64,000 nucleotides of DNA, taken from Serratia fonticola (GTDB lineage Bacteria > Pseudomonadota > Gammaproteobacteria > Enterobacterales > Enterobacteriaceae). Position numbers and translations under genes: made by a program. Of the stretch, positions 35,547 to 44,713 are shown one piece after another (the first letter of the stretch is position 1; every line of letters begins with the position of its first letter). Location: positions 2,418,001 to 2,482,000 of the forward strand of contig NZ_VFMK01000001.1 of the NCBI RefSeq assembly GCF_006715025.1, given 5' to 3'. The notes beneath the pieces were generated by a model. That model searched no databases and was not told the origin of the DNA. It saw nothing but the letters and a program-made list of their open reading frames with translations.

Positions 35547-36436
35547 ATCAATGAATTAAATTTTTTTCGGCGTAGCAAATGACGCACGCCCTCCAGTATG
35601 AGCAAGACCACCGCCAGCCAGATCGGGATATAGGTTAGCCACTGGTTGGCGTTAATGATTTCACCCAATAGTAGTGCGACGATCACCAACAACACCGGCT
35701 CAACATAGCTCAGCAGGCCAAACAGGCTGAAGGGTAACAGACGGCTGGCGAGGATATAGCATATTAATGCCAGTGCGCTGATAACGCCCAACAGCGGGAT
35801 CTGCAAATACAGCAGCGGTTTGGCCGTAAGTGCCGCCAGCGGTTCTGAGCCACCAAGGGCAAACAGCGCGGCAACCGGCAGCATCAGCGTTAGCTCGCAC
35901 CACAGCCCGCCAAGATGATCAGTACCCAAACGGCGGCGCAGAATAAAGTAAATCGGATAACCGATGGCGACCACCAGCGTTGGCCAGGAAACCCCTCCCA
36001 CCTGGATCAGCTCATTACCCACGCCAACCAATGCACATAAGGCGGCCAGCTTTTGCAGCTGGGATAAGCGATCGCGGAAAAACACTCGCCCTGCCAGCAC
36101 CATAGTCAGCGGCAGCAGAAAATAGCCCAGTGAGACATCCAATGCCTTACCGTGCAGCGGGGCCCACAGGAACAGCCATAGCTGAACGCCAAGTATCGAC
36201 GTGGTCAGCAGCAAAAACAGTAGCCGACTCGGGCGCAGCCGTAGCCAGTGCAGCATGTCTTTCACCCGCGCCCAGTCGCCGGAGAACAGCATAAACAGCG
36301 TCAGGAACGGTAACGTCAGCAGGGTGCGCCAGCCATAGATCGCTTCACCGTCGAGTGGGGTGAGCATCGAGGTGTAGTAATACATCACGCCAAATAAAAA
36401 AGAAGCGATGACAGAAAGTATGATGCCCTTAATCAC
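35543..36436 (-). CDS. EamA-family transporter, RarD-like
   Basis: A 297-residue inner membrane protein with ten predicted helices made of two EamA repeats. MIKGIILSVIASFLFGVMYY and the following TPLDGEAIYGWRTLLTLPF, then LFLWAPLHGKALDVSLGYFL and LLPFSLFGLLSYVEPVLL, are typical of RarD and its relatives in chloramphenicol-sensitivity protein annotations. The substrate is unknown. It converges with the phosphopantetheinyl transferase gene. Confidence 0.83.
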   Translation of the reverse strand: MIKGIILSVIASFLFGVMYYYTSMLTPLDGEAIYGWRTLLTLPFLTLFMLFSGDWARVKDMLHWLRLRPSRLLFLLLTTSILGVQLWLFLWAPLHGKALDVSLGYFLLPLTMVLAGRVFFRDRLSQLQKLAALCALVGVGNELIQVGGVSWPTLVVAIGYPIYFILRRRLGTDHLGGLWCELTLMLPVAALFALGGSEPLAALTAKPLLYLQIPLLGVISALALICYILASRLLPFSLFGLLSYVEPVLLVIVALLLGEIINANQWLTYIPIWLAVVLLILEGVRHLLRRKKFNSLI

Positions 36437-36574
36437 TGGCGATCCTGGTCAGGTATGAAGTTTCCAGCGGGTACTGTAGTGAAATTTGTCGCTAACAACA
36501 ATGGCCTACGGCGAACTGGACAAGTGCCAGCAAGCAGGTAGAATTAATACTGTGTATTTGTACAGGGTTAGGTG

Positions 36575-37222
36575 ATGACAATCGATCTGTTTGAAGATGC
36601 GTTACCGCCACCGTGGCGTGAAGAAATCGCACCGGGCGCGGTAGTATTGCATGGCTTTGTTCGCGATCACGGGCCAGAGCTGCTGGCGGCGGTAAACGAT
36701 GTGGTGGCGCAGGTGCCTTGGCGGCACATGACCACACCTGGGGGATTTACCATGTCGGTGGCGATGAGCTGGTGTGGTCATGGCTGGAACAGCGACAGCA
36801 ATGGCTACCGCTATTTGCAGCGGGATCCTGGCAGTGGCAAACATTGGCCTGCCATCCCGGCTATCCTGATGGCACTGGCCGATGAGGCGGCCATGCAGGC
36901 GGGTTTCGGCCACTATGTACCGGATGCATGCCTGATCAACCGCTACGCGCCCGGCAGTAAACTTTCACTGCATCAGGATAAAGATGAACATGACTTTAGC
37001 GCGCCGATCGTCTCGGTTTCGCTTGGCCTACCGGCCATCTTTCAGTTTGGTGGCCTGCAGCGCAGTGACAGAACGCGGCGCATTCCACTGGCCCATGGTG
37101 ATGTGGTGGTCTGGGGCGGCCCTTCACGCCTGTGTTTTCACGGTATCATGCCGGTAAAAGAGGGCTACCATTCGCTGGTGGGGTCACAGCGGATCAATAT
37201 CACCCTGCGCAAGGCGCTTTAG
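36575..37222 (+). CDS. alkB: DNA oxidative demethylase AlkB
   Basis: A 215-residue Fe(II)/2-oxoglutarate dioxygenase that repairs 1-methyladenine and 3-methylcytosine. The iron ligands are His133 and Asp135 (SLHQDKDEHD) and His189 (CFHGIMP); the 2-oxoglutarate arginines lie in RINITLRKAL, and WCGHGWNSDSNGYRY contributes to the base pocket. These sit two residues later than in E. coli AlkB. ATG 36575 follows AGG and an in-frame GTG at 36572. No ada gene accompanies it. Its end overlaps the convergent LysR gene by 39 bases. Confidence 0.94.
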   Translation: MTIDLFEDALPPPWREEIAPGAVVLHGFVRDHGPELLAAVNDVVAQVPWRHMTTPGGFTMSVAMSWCGHGWNSDSNGYRYLQRDPGSGKHWPAIPAILMALADEAAMQAGFGHYVPDACLINRYAPGSKLSLHQDKDEHDFSAPIVSVSLGLPAIFQFGGLQRSDRTRRIPLAHGDVVVWGGPSRLCFHGIMPVKEGYHSLVGSQRINITLRKAL

Positions 37223-38155
37223 CGCGGGTTCCTGGCTAAAGCACGCTACCAGATAATCAATAAACACGCGCAGCTTGGCGGGTAACTGTTGTGTCGGGGC
37301 ATACAACAGCCACAGTTCGCCATGGTAGCTGCTGAGGAAATTCCACTCAGGCAAAACCTGAACGATCTCCCCGCTGGCCAGCGCTTGCCGGGCAGTAAAG
37401 TAAGGCAGACTACCAATACCAATATGCTGCTTCACGGCATCCAGCCTCACGCCAGTGTGGTTGGCTGCGTAACGCCCGCGCACATTAACCGCCACCGTTT
37501 TGCCATTGCGGCGAAAACGCCAACGCGCGTCACTCGGTGTTTCCCCCAGATAAATGCAGCTGTGTTCCATCAGATCGCGGGGATGCTGTGGTGTTCCCCG
37601 TTGAGCCAGATAGTGCGGTGTGGCGCAAAGCAGGTGTTCGATGGTCATTAATGGGCGGCCGATAAGCCCCGGCGAAGGGCGATCGGTAATACGCAGCGCC
37701 AGATCGACACGATCGTCAACCAGATCCATGTAGCGGTCTTCCAGGCGTAAACGCACATCCACCTGCGGGTAGCGGCGTAAGAACTCGGGCATATGGGGAT
37801 GCAGCACAAAGTGGCCAACGGCCTTAGGAACGCTGACGCTGATTACACCTTCCGGTTCCGCGCTACCCTGGCTACTGATAGCCATTACCGAGTGGGCGGC
37901 ATCCAGCATGCTGCGGCACCCTTGAAAAACGGCTTCACCTTGCTCGCTCAGGCGAAGTTTACGGGTGGTACGGTGCAGTAACCGCACGTTGAGCGCCCGC
38001 TCCAGCTTAGCCACGCTACGGCTTATAGCCGAAGGGGATTGGCCCAGTTGGCGCGCGGCGGCAGAGAAACTGCCGCTTTCTACCACCTGAACAAAAATAG
38101 CCATTTCAACCAGTAATGAAACAGAAAGATTTGTGCGCACCACGCAAAAGTCCAT
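37184..38155 (-). CDS. LysR-family transcriptional regulator (CrgA-like)
   Basis: A 323-residue regulator with an N-terminal helix-turn-helix (SGSFSAAARQLGQSPSAISR, LLHRTTRKLRLSEQGEAVF) and an effector domain (VDVRLRLEDRYMDLVDDRVD, YLGETPSDARWRF). The true start may be Met18 (38104) because CrgA-type proteins usually begin shortly before MxIFVxVVE. It is divergent from the AlaX-type gene at 38225 with a gap of only 69 bases, so it may control that gene or itself. Confidence 0.88.
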   Translation of the reverse strand: MDFCVVRTNLSVSLLVEMAIFVQVVESGSFSAAARQLGQSPSAISRSVAKLERALNVRLLHRTTRKLRLSEQGEAVFQGCRSMLDAAHSVMAISSQGSAEPEGVISVSVPKAVGHFVLHPHMPEFLRRYPQVDVRLRLEDRYMDLVDDRVDLALRITDRPSPGLIGRPLMTIEHLLCATPHYLAQRGTPQHPRDLMEHSCIYLGETPSDARWRFRRNGKTVAVNVRGRYAANHTGVRLDAVKQHIGIGSLPYFTARQALASGEIVQVLPEWNFLSSYHGELWLLYAPTQQLPAKLRVFIDYLVACFSQEPALKRLAQGDIDPL

Positions 38156-38224
38156 TGTGATAAAGACGGATTATCAGCCGATTATGGCACGAATATAATA
38201 ACGGCGTTAACCAGGAGAAACCCG

Positions 38225-38854
38225 ATGACCGAACGACGTTATTACTACAGTGATGATTTACAACAACAGGCGCAGGTGCTGGCATGTACGGCGGCAGAGG
38301 ATGGCAGCTATGCCGTGCAGTTGGACAGTACGTTATTTCATCCCCAGGGGGGCGGGCAGCCTGCGGATAAGGGCACCCTCGACGGTAGAGCCGTGTTGCG
38401 GGTTGCGGTACAGGGGGAACAGATTGTTCACTACCTGGCAGAGCCTGTACCTTGTGGCCCGGTAACCATGACGGTGGATGCCTCATCACGCCATTTGCAC
38501 ACCCGTTTGCACTCTGCCGGGCACCTGATTGGCGGGCTGGGAGAAAGCCAGGGGTGGCAACCGGTGAAAGCGCATCACTGGCCGGGAGAAGGGCGAATTA
38601 CTTTTGCCCCTGGCGCTCAGGCGAAAGTGCTGGAGCAGACCTATCTGCAAAATGAACTGAACAAACTGATTGCTGCCGATTTGCCGCGCAATCAGCAGCA
38701 ATTGCAGGGGATACGGCAGGTTGGATTTGGTGATTTACCCGCTTATGGCTGTGGCGGGACGCATGTGCGCTCGTTGGCCGCGTTGGGGAATGTGCAGATC
38801 ACCAACGTGAAAATGAAGAAAGGGCAACTGATTGTGCAGTACGAGGTCGTGTAA
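38225..38854 (+). CDS. Alanyl-tRNA editing protein (AlaX-type)
   Basis: A 209-residue free-standing editing domain homologous to the C-terminal editing part of AlaRS and to ThrRS. It hydrolyses Ser or Gly mischarged on tRNA-Ala. The zinc ligands are in HSAGH (His96, His100) and CGGTH (Cys176, His180), and HPQGGGQPADKG is the usual N-terminal motif. The absence of an anticodon or synthetase domain fits AlaX. AGGAGA precedes the start. Confidence 0.9.
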   Translation: MTERRYYYSDDLQQQAQVLACTAAEDGSYAVQLDSTLFHPQGGGQPADKGTLDGRAVLRVAVQGEQIVHYLAEPVPCGPVTMTVDASSRHLHTRLHSAGHLIGGLGESQGWQPVKAHHWPGEGRITFAPGAQAKVLEQTYLQNELNKLIAADLPRNQQQLQGIRQVGFGDLPAYGCGGTHVRSLAALGNVQITNVKMKKGQLIVQYEVV

Positions 38855-38934
38855 CAGGACACCCCTTTTGACCTCCCCGCCATTGCTTACAGAGTGGACG
38901 TTAGGCACTCGGGCTGGCGTATTCACAGCCTGTG

Positions 38935-39846
38935 TTAGCCCCTCAGGGCGTCATGCTGGTGGTAACGGAGAGTTTCGACCAGTAAGACAAAGGCCGAGGA
39001 AACCTGCCTGCGGCTGGGATAGTAAAGGTGATAGCCTGGGAAGGGCGGGCACCAATCTTTGAGTACCTGCACGAGTTCGCCCTCAGAGATTAGTGCCTGA
39101 ACCTGATCTTCCATCACAAAAGCCAGGCCAAATCCCTCGAGCACGGCTTTCAGTACCATGGTCATCTCATTGAAGACCAACGGGCCATCAACGCGCACGT
39201 TCAGTTTGCGGTCAGCTTTTGCAAACTCCCATGCATAGACTCCCCCTGCGGAGGGCAGGCGAATGTTGATACAGGAATGTTGTGTCAGTTCATGGGGGGT
39301 TTTTGGTATTGGCCGAGATGCAAAGTAGGAAGGCGCGGCTACCACCACCATCCTTAAGTCTGGCCCGATGCGAACGGCGATCATATCCTTATCCACCTCT
39401 TCCCCCAGGCGAACACCCGCATCAAACCGCTCTGCGACAATGTCGGTCAGGGCAGCATCGATCGACAACTCGACTTTCAGCTCTGGATACTCTGGCAGTA
39501 GGCGAGCGATTGCTGGCCAGAGAATAGCCTGTGCGGCATGCAGGCTGGTGGTGAGCCGCACTGTTCCTGCGGGCTTCTCACGCAACTGACTCAATGCGGC
39601 AAGTCTGGCATCAATGCTCTCTAAGGCAGGACGCAGGGTCTGGAGCAACTGTTCCCCGGCTTCGGTGGGGGCGACACTGCGGGTAGTACGACTCAATAAC
39701 CGTAGCCCCAGGTGTGATTCCAACCGCCGGACTGTCTGGCTGAGTGAGGATTGCGAGGTACCCAGCCGCGCCGCTGCGCGGGTAAAGTTTCGTTCCTCCG
39801 CTACGGCCAAAAATACCGCCAGATCACTTAAGTCATCCCGTCTCAT
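38935..39846 (-). CDS. LysR-family transcriptional regulator
   Basis: A 303-residue regulator with helix-turn-helix NFTRAAARLGTSQSSLSQTV and LLSRTTRSVAPTEAGE, and an effector domain with LTDIVAERFDAGVRLGEEVD. It ends GYHLYYPSRRQ plus a short helix. It is a paralogue of the LysR protein at 15588-16484 and, like it, is divergent from an AKR gene (40006). The 159-base gap should hold both promoters and the LysR operator. Confidence 0.9.
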   Translation of the reverse strand: MRRDDLSDLAVFLAVAEERNFTRAAARLGTSQSSLSQTVRRLESHLGLRLLSRTTRSVAPTEAGEQLLQTLRPALESIDARLAALSQLREKPAGTVRLTTSLHAAQAILWPAIARLLPEYPELKVELSIDAALTDIVAERFDAGVRLGEEVDKDMIAVRIGPDLRMVVVAAPSYFASRPIPKTPHELTQHSCINIRLPSAGGVYAWEFAKADRKLNVRVDGPLVFNEMTMVLKAVLEGFGLAFVMEDQVQALISEGELVQVLKDWCPPFPGYHLYYPSRRQVSSAFVLLVETLRYHQHDALRG

Positions 39847-40005
39847 TTATTATCCTGAAGTATAAATTCATGCACAATTGAGTGTCTTATCGCGTGTAAT
39901 CATATCCTTTATAGTGCATGGATACTATCCGAAGTGGTTGAAGCGTCCTCACAGACGCGCCAGAAAGCGGCTAACCAGTTCAGTTTTGACAAGGGGGATT
40001 TTGCT

Positions 40006-40992
40006 ATGCACACGCGTAAACTTGGAAATGACCTGGAGGTTTCGGCCATCGGTTTAGGTTGCATGGGGCTGAGCTTCGGTTTTGGTCCGGCGACGGATAC
40101 GGGGGAAGCCATCAGGATAATCCGCAGTGCATTCGAGCGTGGGGTTACTTTGTTCGACACGGCAGAGGGATACGGCCCATATACTAATGAAGAGCTTGTT
40201 GGGACGGCTTTGCACCCTATTCGTGATCGGGTGGTTATCGCCACTAAATTTGGCTTCAAAATCGACCAAAACGGCGAGACAGTCGGCCTGGACAGCCGTC
40301 CGCAACATATTCGCAAGGTAGTTGAAGCCTCGCTCAAACGACTACGCACCGATCGCATCGATTTGCTCTACCAACATCGCGTCGATCCCGCCGTACCCAT
40401 TGAAGATGTGGCGGGTACCGTAAAAGACTTGATTGCCGAAGGCAAAGTTAAACACTTCGGCCTGTCCGAGGCGAGTGTGAGCAACATCCGCCGTGCCCAC
40501 GCGGTTCAGCCCGTCACCGCGCTGCAATACCATTATTCGTTGTGGATGCGTGAGCCAGAAGCACAGTTATTGCCGTTGTGTGATGAGCTTGGCATCGGTT
40601 TCATCCCGTGGGGACCTCTCGGCCAAGGTTTTTTGACCGGCAAGATCAATCGGAATACACGGTTTGATGCGACGGATCTGCGCTCTATCTTCCCACGCTT
40701 TACCAAGGAAGCGCTGAAGGCCAATTTCGCGGTGGTCGATTACCTGCAGGAATTCGCAATGCGTAAAGGGGCCACGCCAGCACAGGTTGCCCTGGCGTGG
40801 CTGTTACAGCAAAGGCCATATATCGTGCCGATCCCCGGTGCTCAGCAGGCTGCTCACTTGGATGACAACCTGCCTGCGGTAGACGTGGAACTCACGGCTG
40901 ATGACCTGCGTGAGATCGACCAGGCATTTGCGACGATAGAGGTCTGTGGGGAGCCGTTGCCAGCGGTTCTGCAAGAGGCTGTCCAGCGTTGA
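40006..40992 (+). CDS. Aldo/keto reductase (YakC/AKR13-like)
   Basis: A 328-residue NADPH-dependent reductase with VSAIGLGCMGLSFGFGPATD, catalytic Asp and Tyr in LFDTAEGYGPYTNEE, Lys in VIATKFGF, His in DLLYQHRVD, and the cofactor segment IVPIPGAQQAAHLDDN. GGGGG upstream supports ATG 40006 over an extended frame from 39934. It is followed 33 bases later by a second AKR gene, probably in one transcript controlled by the divergent LysR protein. Family members reduce aldehydes and ketones; the substrate is unknown. Confidence 0.9.
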   Translation: MHTRKLGNDLEVSAIGLGCMGLSFGFGPATDTGEAIRIIRSAFERGVTLFDTAEGYGPYTNEELVGTALHPIRDRVVIATKFGFKIDQNGETVGLDSRPQHIRKVVEASLKRLRTDRIDLLYQHRVDPAVPIEDVAGTVKDLIAEGKVKHFGLSEASVSNIRRAHAVQPVTALQYHYSLWMREPEAQLLPLCDELGIGFIPWGPLGQGFLTGKINRNTRFDATDLRSIFPRFTKEALKANFAVVDYLQEFAMRKGATPAQVALAWLLQQRPYIVPIPGAQQAAHLDDNLPAVDVELTADDLREIDQAFATIEVCGEPLPAVLQEAVQR

Positions 40993-41025
40993 TTTTTGTG
41001 AAACTGACTTTAATGGAGCCATGAT

Positions 41026-41922
41026 ATGTCAAACAGAAACCCTGTTTTCACCTTGAATAATGGTGTGCAGATGCCAGCTTTTGGCCTGGGGGTCTACCAG
41101 AGCAGCCCGAAGGACACCGCAGATGCCGTGGCCACCGCCATCACCAACGGATACCGGCTCATTGACACCGCCGCGGCCTACGGAAATGAACGGCAGGTGG
41201 GGGAAGGGATCGCCAATAGCGGAATCGATCGTGCCGACATCTTTGTGACCACCAAGCTGTGGATCAGCGATTACGGTTACGATGCCGCTCTGCACGCCTT
41301 TGACCGCAGCATGCGTAACCTGGGAATGGATGTGCTTGATCTGTATCTGCTTCATTGGCCGATGCCGACAGATTTTGAGAGCACGCTTGGTGCCTGGCGG
41401 GCTGCCGAGAAGTTACTTGCCGATGGCCGCGTGCGTGCGATTGGCGTCAGTAACTTCAGCACTCAGCATCTGCAAGCATTGATCGCACGTTCGCAGGTGA
41501 TACCCGTTGTCAATCAGGTCGAGTTGCATCCTTATTTCGTCCAGTCATCGCTGCGCGATGCTGCTGCCAAACTGGGCATTATTATCCAGGCATGGTCACC
41601 GATTGGTGGTGTGAACCGATATGCGAGTGCGGATGCCGCTAGCGTGCAGGATCCGCTGCAACATCCGCGCATCGTGGCCTTGGCACAAAAATACGGTAAG
41701 ACGCCAGCTCAGATAGTGCTGCGCTGGCACCTCGAACAGGGCATCTCCGTTATCCCTAAATCGGTGCGTGCTGCCCGTATCGCGGAGAATATTGATATCT
41801 TCGATTTTGCATTGGATACCGACGAAATTGCGACTATCTCTGCGCTTGATACCGGCGTGCGCGGTGGCCCAGATCCAGAAAGTGTCGATACACAACTGTT
41901 CAGCTTCAAGATTGAGGATTGA
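41026..41922 (+). CDS. Aldo/keto reductase (AKR5, 2,5-diketo-D-gluconate reductase-like)
   Basis: A 298-residue reductase of a different AKR branch from its neighbour. Its marks are MPAFGLGVYQSSPKDTADAV, LIDTAAAYGNERQVGEGI (Asp and Tyr), FVTTKLWISDYGYD (Lys), DLYLLHWPMP (His), AIGVSNFSTQHLQALI and SVIPKSVRAARIAENIDIFD. GGAG is close upstream of ATG 41026. The AKR5 group includes YafB/DkgB and many carbonyl-detoxifying enzymes. Confidence 0.9.
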   Translation: MSNRNPVFTLNNGVQMPAFGLGVYQSSPKDTADAVATAITNGYRLIDTAAAYGNERQVGEGIANSGIDRADIFVTTKLWISDYGYDAALHAFDRSMRNLGMDVLDLYLLHWPMPTDFESTLGAWRAAEKLLADGRVRAIGVSNFSTQHLQALIARSQVIPVVNQVELHPYFVQSSLRDAAAKLGIIIQAWSPIGGVNRYASADAASVQDPLQHPRIVALAQKYGKTPAQIVLRWHLEQGISVIPKSVRAARIAENIDIFDFALDTDEIATISALDTGVRGGPDPESVDTQLFSFKIED

Positions 41923-42035
41923 ACCGTCGCCGGCAGGCAGCAGCATCTGCATGATGCTGCCTGCAGGATAGGTGTCTATCTCGTTCATCTTTCTTACGGT
42001 ATTGCAAAGCCTCCGATATGGCGGCTTTGCAGTGA

Positions 42036-42620
42036 TTAGGCCATCAGTGATTCCATTAACACCCCGACCAATTGCTCGCCCTCCGGTGTGGCCCAACTGC
42101 CAGCCAATTCTGCAATAAGCTGGTTAGTGCTGGTCAGCGTTACGCCATTTTTTTCCATACGCCGCAGGGCAATATCATCGGCCACACGGGTCGGTGAGGC
42201 CCCGGCATCTGCCACAACCTGCACTTCAAAACCATCCCGAGCCAGGCTCAGGGCAGGGTAGACAGTACACACGTCATTAGTGACACCGGCAATGATGATT
42301 TTTTTACGACTACAGGCTTTCACGGCGGCTGCAAAGTTTTCATCATCCATGGCATTGACGATCCCCAGTCGTTTTACACGGGCGGCAAACGCCTGTGGCA
42401 GAATGGTCTCCAGCTCGCTTAACAGCGGCCCCTGAGCGTACTCTTCCATACTGGATGTCAGCACGACAGGCAGTTTCAGGATACTGGCCGTTTTTGCCAA
42501 CATCAGGGCGTTGCGTTTAAGTTCTTCAAACGGCAGTGATTTTGCCCAGCTCATGGTGCCAACCTGGTGGTCAATAAGCAGCATAACGGCATTGTCGGCA
42601 CTGAATTTTTCATAAGACAT
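42036..42620 (-). CDS. Isochorismatase-family cysteine hydrolase (YcaC-like)
   Basis: A 194-residue hydrolase with the family catalytic triad: Asp17 in LLIDHQVG, a Lys near residue 83 in RVKRLG, and Cys118 in AGVTNDVCTVYPAL. It resembles YcaC-type proteins, whose natural substrate is uncertain, more than true isochorismatases, which keep a different lid. It is followed on the complementary side by AKR genes and preceded by a pirin gene on the same strand, 70 bases away, so the two may be cotranscribed. Confidence 0.85.
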   Translation of the reverse strand: MSYEKFSADNAVMLLIDHQVGTMSWAKSLPFEELKRNALMLAKTASILKLPVVLTSSMEEYAQGPLLSELETILPQAFAARVKRLGIVNAMDDENFAAAVKACSRKKIIIAGVTNDVCTVYPALSLARDGFEVQVVADAGASPTRVADDIALRRMEKNGVTLTSTNQLIAELAGSWATPEGEQLVGVLMESLMA

Positions 42621-42690
42621 AAGTCATTTCCTTCGAATGTAAATAGGCTCTGATAGCCTGATATTTTGTCTAACACCTGGTTTGTCAGTA

Positions 42691-43515
42691 TCAAAGGGCA
42701 CCAAACTCGCCCCGTTGGTAGGCGGCTGCGGCATCGGCCAACGCTTCTTTGGAGGCCAGCGCTAAAGGCCCCAGCCAATAGACTGGCTGGGTGAGCGGTT
42801 GCCCGCTGAACACGACCGCCTTGGTTTTATCCTGTTTCGCCTGTAGTCGGATTGTTCTTGGTGTGTCACCGGCCAGGAAGAGTGGCACTTGCAGTTCGTC
42901 AATGCGGAAAGGTCGATCGTCAATGCACAGTTCGCCAAAAACAGGGAGAACAAACCCATTGCTACCGGCTGCCAGGGTCACGTTCAGTTCTGCTCCCTTA
43001 TCCAGGGAGATATCCAGCAGCGTGACGTCATTGGGTATTTCCAGTGGGGAAACCGTCTGCGCGAAATGGCCGAGTGGAACGCGGATCCGCACGCCAGGCC
43101 GCTGTATAACCGGCACATCCTGTGGTGCCAGGCTGAGCATAAAAGGAGCCTCTTCCTGGCGGGACTGCGGCAGATTGACGAAAATCTGCAACATATGTAC
43201 GGTTTTCCCCTGTTCGGCAGGGATTTCTTCATGCACCACCCCGCGCCCTGCCGCCGTCCAGTGCAAGCCTCCGGGGAGGATAAGATTATGATTTCCGAGC
43301 GAATCCCGGTTGGTGATTCCCGTTTCTGAGTCCAGAAAGACATAGGATACGGCCGAGAACCCGGCATGGGGATGTGGTGGAAATGTAGGGGCACTCATCC
43401 ACGCATGATCGACGCCGAGGAAAGGGTCTATCGAGGCCGGGATGCTATCGCGCAGAGTAAGTGCACGAAAGTGCGTGCCATGGTTGGCACGTTTCAAACG
43501 GGCAATGGTGTTCAT
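42691..43515 (-). CDS. Pirin-family protein
   Basis: A 274-residue bicupin. The N-terminal cupin has the metal-binding histidine motif FPPHPHAGFSAVSYVF and the later GGLHWTAAGRGVVHEEIP. The C-terminal cupin covers about residues 170-265. Bacterial pirins such as YhhW have quercetinase activity or act on redox sensing; the role here is unknown. It is divergent from the LysR gene at 43651, which is a candidate regulator of this pirin-hydrolase pair. Confidence 0.87.
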   Translation of the reverse strand: MNTIARLKRANHGTHFRALTLRDSIPASIDPFLGVDHAWMSAPTFPPHPHAGFSAVSYVFLDSETGITNRDSLGNHNLILPGGLHWTAAGRGVVHEEIPAEQGKTVHMLQIFVNLPQSRQEEAPFMLSLAPQDVPVIQRPGVRIRVPLGHFAQTVSPLEIPNDVTLLDISLDKGAELNVTLAAGSNGFVLPVFGELCIDDRPFRIDELQVPLFLAGDTPRTIRLQAKQDKTKAVVFSGQPLTQPVYWLGPLALASKEALADAAAAYQRGEFGAL

Positions 43516-43627
43516 CAGATAGCTCCTGAGAGGTTAATGCGTAAAAGCCCTAATCTGTATGGGCGTTAACGCGTGTTGGGAGTATCATCGGTGAAAATTG
43601 AAATGGGATAAATGGGGTTAAATGGAA

Positions 43628-43655
43628 ATCATTGCTCCATTAATGGAGCAATGAT
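43628..43655. promoter_or_regulatory. Perfect 28-bp palindrome over the start of a LysR gene
   Basis: The left half ATCATTGCTCCATT is followed without a spacer by its exact reverse complement AATGGAGCAATGAT. The palindrome includes the ribosome binding site (GGAG) and the first ATG (43651) of the LysR gene. It could be an operator for autorepression, or an mRNA hairpin hiding the translation start, or both. It also lies 112 bases upstream of the divergent pirin gene. Confidence 0.75.
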
Positions 43656-44535
43656 GATGGCACTTCTGAATGATATGGCACTGTTTGTTGAGGTGGTGAA
43701 AGCCATGAGCTTCCGGCAAGCATCGGAGGCCACAGGTGTTCCCAACTCAACCCTTTCGCGGCGGATCGGTGCGTTGGAGAAAGCGATCGGGTTGCGGTTA
43801 TTGCACCGCACGACGCGCAAAATCGAGCTGACAGAGTCAGGCCAGATTTACTATGAGCGTTGTCGTCGCATTGTGGAAGAAGCCCGGCTGGCGCATGAAC
43901 AACTCGGGGAGATCCTGGCTCAACCCAGCGGTGTATTGCGTGCCTCACTACCGGTGGATTTCGCCATCAGCTATATGGTGCCACTGCTGACGGATTTTGC
44001 GGCTCATTATCCCGGTATCACCTTCGAGTTTGACTTGACGCCCCGCCGGGTCGATCTGGTCGCTGAACCCTTTGATGTGGCCATCCGTATGGGTGAGCAG
44101 AAGGATTCAAACCTGATTGCCCGTCAACTGGCAAAACTGCCGACCTATCTGTATGCCTCACCTGGATACCTTGAAACCTCTGGACTGCTATCCCATCCAC
44201 GGGAGCTCCGGCAGCACGAATGTCTGGGTTTTCCCAAGAGCGGTTTCTGGAAACTGCATAATCCTGACACGGCGGAAAAAGTGGAAGAGAGCGTCAGCGG
44301 GCGGTTTGTGCTCAATAATGTCGGTATGATCAAGCGCCTTGCCGTGTTCGACCAAGGTATTGTGCTGTTGCCGGAGGAGATTGTTGCAGAAGAACTGGCT
44401 GACGGGCGTCTTTGCCGCATATTACAACCCTGGCAAGGGACGCCAATATCCGTTTACGCGTTGACAGAAACGCGGCTGTTACCGGCAAAGACGCAGCGTT
44501 TTATCGAGTTTCTCCGTGATAGGCTGGGCTCGTAG
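43651..44535 (+). CDS. LysR-family transcriptional regulator (CrgA/DhcR-like)
   Basis: A 294-residue regulator with the helix-turn-helix MSFRQASEATGVPNSTLSRR and LLHRTTRKIELTESGQIYYE. Its effector domain contains VDLVAEPFDVAIRMGEQKDS and ends KTQRFIEFLRDRL. Three ATGs in a row occur at the start; GGAG precedes the first. It is divergent from the pirin gene. Its start region lies within a perfect 28-bp palindrome. Confidence 0.9.
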   Translation: MMMALLNDMALFVEVVKAMSFRQASEATGVPNSTLSRRIGALEKAIGLRLLHRTTRKIELTESGQIYYERCRRIVEEARLAHEQLGEILAQPSGVLRASLPVDFAISYMVPLLTDFAAHYPGITFEFDLTPRRVDLVAEPFDVAIRMGEQKDSNLIARQLAKLPTYLYASPGYLETSGLLSHPRELRQHECLGFPKSGFWKLHNPDTAEKVEESVSGRFVLNNVGMIKRLAVFDQGIVLLPEEIVAEELADGRLCRILQPWQGTPISVYALTETRLLPAKTQRFIEFLRDRLGS

Positions 44536-44713
44536 CAGTAAAACTACGGCAGACATAAGCGATGTGCTGGCGGTTAGCAGTGTGGCGACGTGACAGGTTG
44601 CTTCCTTTGTGCGTTTTCCATCATTAGTTAGCGAAATTAGTTCGTTCAACTCCGCGCCGTTTTGGTTTGTTATCTAACCGATAACATTCCGATATAAAGA
44701 AGGCACGGCAATC

